Assembly: GCF_003286085.1 (NCBI RefSeq)
Contig: NW_020825298.1
Span: 10,292,001 to 10,356,000, forward strand
Length of the DNA: 64,000 bases
Direction: 5' to 3'
Source: Drosophila persimilis
Taxonomy: Eukaryota; Arthropoda; Insecta; Diptera; Drosophilidae
Part shown: positions 59,800-64,000 of the stretch, piece by piece
Layout of the letters: each line of letters opens with the position of its first letter
Position numbering within the stretch: the first letter of the stretch is position 1
Position numbers and translations under genes: made by a program
The notes under the pieces: generated by a model
Database searches by the model: none
Seen by the model: the letters and a program-made list of their open reading frames with translations, nothing else
What the model was told of the DNA's origin: nothing

Positions 59800-61090
59800 A
59801 AAACAAGTATAACTAGTAAAACACAACATAATTTCTCTCGTCTCTTCACACTTACCCCTAATCATGTTCCGTTAGCACGAATTTTAGGCATATTCATTTA
59901 AGGTGAGGCACCAGCGGTCGGAAGTTCGTGTCAACCCACGAAACAATAGAAAGTCAGATCGGCACTATTGGGAATGCCTCACCCTGCCATGAACTTTACT
60001 TGGAACGAGAGCACTCATTCCTTTTCGATTCTCTTCCTCACTGCATCCCACACACTCGAGCAATGGGAGTGGGAAAGGGACAAAACTTGACGAATTTTTA
60101 AGCGCACACACACACACTTTGCTGGAACTCACGTGATCAAACGAAAAAAAAAGCGAAAAAACCAATCAATTACACATTTTAGATATTTACACATGAAAAA
60201 AATAATTTAAACAAACAAATTTTGGTTTCCTACATATACGTATGTACATATATCATATATATGTCACAAACATACATATCACCTTTTTGTCGCCATTTTG
60301 GCATTTTGCCTTTTTTGTCGCCCCCGCCCTTGATCAAAAACTTTTGTTTGTATTTAAACACATTTTGTTTAACTAAAACACTTTTTTGTAGACCAAACTT
60401 TACTAAACTCCCGCGCGACATTTTATCCGATGGATTTTCTACCATTTTCCGCATTTTCTCGAATTTAAACGCGGAGCTGACTCCAGAACGTGCGCTTTGC
60501 CGGCGGGAAAATGAAAGTGAGCGCGGCGCAAATCGTTCATTCTTCGATCTCCTGCTCCTCTTCCTATTTGCTCTCTCTCGCACGCACTATTACGGTACTT
60601 TTGCGAAAACGAAAAACGAAGCGAAAAAACGAACAACGAGACAACGAAACAGTTTTAATTTTCACACGAAAAAAAATATAATTTATTCAAAAAATATATG
60701 TTTATCCAAATATATACCACGTATATCAAATATATGTATAAACACATATCACAAATTGCTGCTCTTTTCCTTCGTAGATCTGCATTTTTGCCGCCATTCT
60801 GCCTTTATTGCGCCGCCCCCGCCCTATATTTTCTTGCACTAAAACACACTTTGTTACATAATCACTGAATCACTGCACTAAACTTTACTTCACACACCTT
60901 CTTAACGTTTTTCCCGTTGGGCTTTTCACCATTTTCCGCATTTTCTCGAATTTAAACGCGGAGCTGATTTAAAAACGCGCGCTTGGGCCGGTTGAAAAAA
61001 TTTGATTGAGAGCGGCGCAAATCGTTCATTCTATGCCCTTCTGCTCGTCTTCTTATTTGCTCGCTCTCGCACTCACTCTATAGCTGCTTT
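59800..61090 (+). repeat. palindrome left arm (units A and B)
   Basis: The outer segment 59840-60230 contains no unit and pairs with 62835-63230. Unit A (60250-60640) pairs with 62450-62800 nearly base for base. Unit B (60780-61090) resembles A at its GAATTTAAACGCGGAGCTGA core and is closest to the innermost unit of the right arm. Confidence 0.8.
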
Positions 61091-61539
61091 TGCAAAAACG
61101 AAACCACTGCAACTCTCACATCAGTCAATCGATCTCACTCCCACTCCCACACTCGGTTGATCTCTTTTCAGTAGCAGAGGAAAACGACAAAGAGCATAAT
61201 GAAGTTATAGAAGAAGGTCCGCTAGCTCCATACTCTATACTCATGAGCCTAAGCAGCTCAAGAGAGCGTGTGAGGAGAAACGGTAATTAGGAAGAATAGC
61301 AGTCATGAGCGCAGTCAGGGGCGGAAGGGGGAACTGGCCCACCCTCAACATGCTTATGACTAGGAAACATATTTTTATTTAATTTTCGCTGCATATTTAA
61401 ATATAAAGGTATTTGCTTAATTGATCTTAAAAGATTTTTCAACGGAATCTCTCTGAATACATATAACAATCAAGGCCCCCCTTCGCGAAATACTGGTTAC
61501 GCCCTTGGCAGCAGAATGAGAGATTAAAGATGGCACGCA
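61091..61539. other. palindrome spacer
   Basis: The loop between the arms has no self-complementarity to them. Its right half holds a MITE-like insertion (61316-61507). A short frame across the left half has no known domain. Confidence 0.6.
61316..61507. mobile_element. small MITE-like insertion in the palindrome spacer
   Basis: Begins CAGGGGCG and ends CGCCCTTG, giving an 8-base inverted terminal match with one mismatch. The inner ends share GAAGGGGG; the right end also carries TAACCAG, missing on the left. The middle is AT-rich. GCAG occurs on both flanks, but a clear target-site duplication was not established. Termini of this kind are seen in hAT-like non-autonomous elements; this is inference. 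Confidence 0.4.
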
Positions 61540-63255
61540 TTTGCACTTCTATCACTCTCATTTTTTCACCGGGGCCAAGCGCGCGTTTTTAAGTCAGCTC
61601 CGCGTTCAAGTCTATGAAAATCGGGAAAATGGTGAAAAGTCCAACGGGAAAAACGTTAAAAAGGTGTGTGAAGTAAAGTTTAGTGTAGTGATGCAGTGGT
61701 TATATAAAAAAGTGTGTTTTAGTGCAAGAAAATGTGTTTAATAAAGGGCGGGGGCGCAATAGAGGCAGAATGGCGGCAAAAATTTGATCTACGAAGGCGA
61801 ATTGCAGCAATTTCTGATAAATGTATATACACATTTAAAGTACATATGCAGAAAAACATTTTATTTTTGCATAAATTATTTTTTTCATGTGGCAATATTC
61901 AAAATGTGATATCTTTCCGTTTTCTTCCTCTTTTCGTTTCGTTTTCGCGTTTTCGTGGGAGACAGAGAGCAAATAAGAAGAGGAACAGGAGATCGAAGAA
62001 TGAACGCATTTTCGCAGCTCTCACTTAAACTTTTTCACCCGGTCAAAGCGTGCATTGGCATATCAGCTCCGTGTTCAAGTCCCTGAAAATCAGGAAAAAT
62101 GGGGAAAAGTCCAGCACGAAAAACGTTAAGCAGGTGTGTGAAGCGAAGTTTAGTTTAGTCATTCAGTGATTATGTAAAAAAAGTATGTTTTAGTGGAAGA
62201 AAATGTGTTGAAAAGGGCGGGGGCGCAAAGAGGCAGAATAGCGGCAAAAATGCAGATCTACAAAGAATAAGAGCAGTAATTTGTGATATGTGTTTATATA
62301 TTTGATATACGTGGTATATATTTGGGTAAACATAGATATATTTTTCGAATAAATTATTTTTTTTCGTGTGTAAATTAAAACTGTTTCGTTGTCTCGTTGT
62401 TCGTTTTTTCGCTTCGTTTTTCGTTTTCGCAAAAGTACCGTAATAGTGCGTGCGAGAGAGAGCAAATAGGAAGAGGAGCAGGAGATCGAAGAATGAACGA
62501 TTTGCGCCGCGCTCACTTTCATTTTCCCGCCGGCAAAGCGCACGTTCTGGAGTCAGCTCCGCGTTTAAATTCGAGAAAATGCGGAAAATGGTAGAAAATC
62601 CATCGGATAAAATGTCGCGCGGGAGTTTAGTAAAGTTTGGTCTACAAAAAAGTGTTTTAGTTAAACAAAATGTGTTTAAATACAAACAAAAGTTTTTGAT
62701 CAAGGGCGGGGGCGACAAAAAAGGCAAAATGCCAAAATGGCGACAAAGAGGTGATATGTATATTTTTTTCATATATTTGATATTTGTACATATGTACATA
62801 TGTACATACATATATATTGGAAATCAAAATTTTTTTGTTTAAATTATTTTTTTCATGTGTAAATATCTAAAATGTGTAATTGATTCGTTTTTTCGCTTTT
62901 TTTTTCGTTTGATCACGTGAGTTCCAGCAAAGTGTGTGTGTTTGTGAGCTTGCCGAAAATTCGTCAAGTTTTTGTCTCTTTCCCACTCCCATTGCTCGAG
63001 TGTGTGGGATGCAGTGAAGAAGAGAATCGAAAAGGAATGAGTGCTCTCGTTCCAAGTGATGTCCATGGCAGGGTGAGGCATTCCCAATGGTGCTGATCTG
63101 ACTTTCTATTGTTTCGTGGGTTGACATGAACTTCCGACCGCTGGTGCCTCACCTTAAATGAATATGCCCAAAATTCGTGCTAACGGAACATGATTAGTGG
63201 TAAGTGAGGAAAGAGACGAGAGAAATTACGTTATTTTTTGCTGTTTATACTTATA
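61540..63255 (-). repeat. palindrome right arm (units C', B', A')
   Basis: From inside to outside: C' (61550-61800), B' (62020-62270) and A' (62450-62800), then the outer unit-free segment. All three are inverted relative to the left arm. B' is the most diverged. Confidence 0.8.
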
Positions 63256-63810
63256 TTTTTATTTTTCATTTTAATTATTATAAGCGCATCCCAGGCTCTC
63301 CTTTTTCTCTTTTGGCTCTTCTATTACAGCCTCTGCTTCTGCTAAAAACAAGAGCGAACGTTTGTTGTTGTGTGAGTGGGATGGAGAGGATGTTGAGTGG
63401 TAGAGAAAATCTCAAAGTCTAGGGTGCAGATTCAAGTAAACGGATCGAGTAGCTCCCAACGCAGACTGTCAGCCACTGCAGTGGGAAGGGAGGATCACAG
63501 AAAGAAGGAATTTTCAATGATGATCTCATCAATTCACTGCCTACAATAAAATTTTTCCCCTATATGGGGAATGGTCGGTGGCTCGGGGGAAGTGCATTAA
63601 AAAACTCATCAATATGAAGTCAGTCCGTCCGTCCCTTATAATCATGATCGTAATCGTAGATGTAGGTGATGAAAAGACACGTGAAAAGACCCAAGCCTAG
63701 TATTCCCATCGAAAAATTATTCAAATGACAACATTTTCAATTCCTCCGCAACCTTCGCTGATTATCGAGTATAAATGTACAGTCGCGGCCGTAGCTGCAA
63801 CTCGTTTGCA
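63256..63810. other. non-coding stretch
   Basis: No gene was found between the right arm and the right direct repeat. TATAAAT occurs at 63770-63776. The matching interval on the left side (59575-59800) is shorter and not obviously similar. Confidence 0.5.
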
Positions 63811-64000
63811 GGGCGGGGGCTTTACGGTTATGGCCTCGTCCTACTAGCGCCTTGTTTCCATTAAAGATGAAAAATCCAATTTTCTGCTTTAAGCATTTTT
63901 ATAATGCCAGAGCACTCCTCACACCCGCCCACCGAAAAAAAAGTGAAAAGTCCCCGGCGAAAAGGGTTCACAAATGCAGAGGAATTGTTATTTTTTATTT
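63811..64000 (+). repeat. direct repeat, right copy (reaches window edge)
   Basis: Same orientation as the copy at 59407-59574. Similarity holds to about 63996; whether it continues past the window cannot be seen. Confidence 0.9.

Larger units (their letters stand above)
59800..63255. mobile_element. foldback-like element: large palindrome with repeated units
   Basis: The left arm (about 59800-61090) and the right arm (about 61540-63255) are reverse complements of each other at high identity; the outermost part pairs 59840-59960 with 63110-63230. Within each arm a unit of about 300-500 bp recurs. The left arm has two units (near 60250-60640 and 60780-61090). The right arm has three in the opposite orientation (near 62450-62800, 62020-62270 and 61550-61800). 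Every unit has the core order: GC-box-like GGGCGGGGGCG, a T/A-rich stretch, AACGTTTTT or its variant, ATTTTCTCGAATTTAAACGCGG-like core (here written broken: ATTTTC, GAATTT, ACGCGG) and AGCTGA. No transposase was recognised, and no target-site duplication was found. Long inverted repeats containing internal tandem repeats are the mark of Foldback-type elements, but membership in a known family was not shown. A segmental duplication in inverted orientation is the alternative. Confidence 0.7.

Noticed and set aside
60230-60583. 117-codon basic frame shared by both palindrome arms (also 62450-62842)
   Set aside because: Shared only because the arms are nearly identical; related units B, B' and C' do not keep the frame, and no domain was recognised.
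1-64000. tRNA, rRNA and miRNA genes, CRISPR arrays, LTR elements
   Set aside because: No B-box, known miRNA seed hairpin, spaced repeat array or LTR-element coding motif was recognised on reading; covariance-model searches could still find small RNAs.

Overview
The window looks like an insect nuclear genome, most likely a Drosophila and possibly one of the obscura group. Evidence seen in the sequence: introns of 54-62 bp in all three host genes, dense dinucleotide microsatellites, large AT-rich intergenic tracts, and proteins that read as fly orthologues. No bacterial-style operons, CRISPR arrays, rRNA or tRNA genes were seen. The species assignment is inference; no alignment was run.

Host genes are few. 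At 1295-3614 on the minus strand lies a four-exon SUN-domain gene (717 aa, resembling the testis SUN protein Spag4). It carries two low-complexity expansions, one before and one after the SUN domain. At 41890-42232 on the plus strand lies a small two-exon secreted protein (94 aa) with a six-cysteine Kunitz-like domain of unusual spacing. At 52666-55252 on the minus strand lies a complete three-exon gene for V-ATPase subunit a (Vha100 family, 819 aa), with both intramembrane arginines present. The three genes show no common pathway and are separated by long non-coding stretches.

Mobile DNA: about 6.3-9.27 kb holds an R1/LOA-type LINE with 5' leader, complete ORF1 (three zinc knuckles) and the start of the endonuclease ORF; its 3' part, including the reverse transcriptase, is missing. 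Short relics of a mariner transposase (27.5 kb), the 3' coding end of a LINE (33.4 kb) and a Tc1-type transposase (39.4 kb) lie in the intergenic space. At 59.8-63.26 kb is the most striking structure: a foldback-like palindrome. Each arm is about 1.3-1.7 kb and contains repeated ~300-500 bp units, with a different unit count in the two arms. The spacer holds a small MITE-like insertion, and a ~165-190 bp direct repeat lies outside each arm.

The rest is non-coding. It contains many microsatellites, several minisatellites (10-bp array at 38.0-38.5 kb, 12-bp-type array at 51.0-51.56 kb, TTCGAG array at 44.4-44.57 kb), AT-rich simple tracts, and a cluster of GATA-factor-like sites upstream of the V-ATPase gene.
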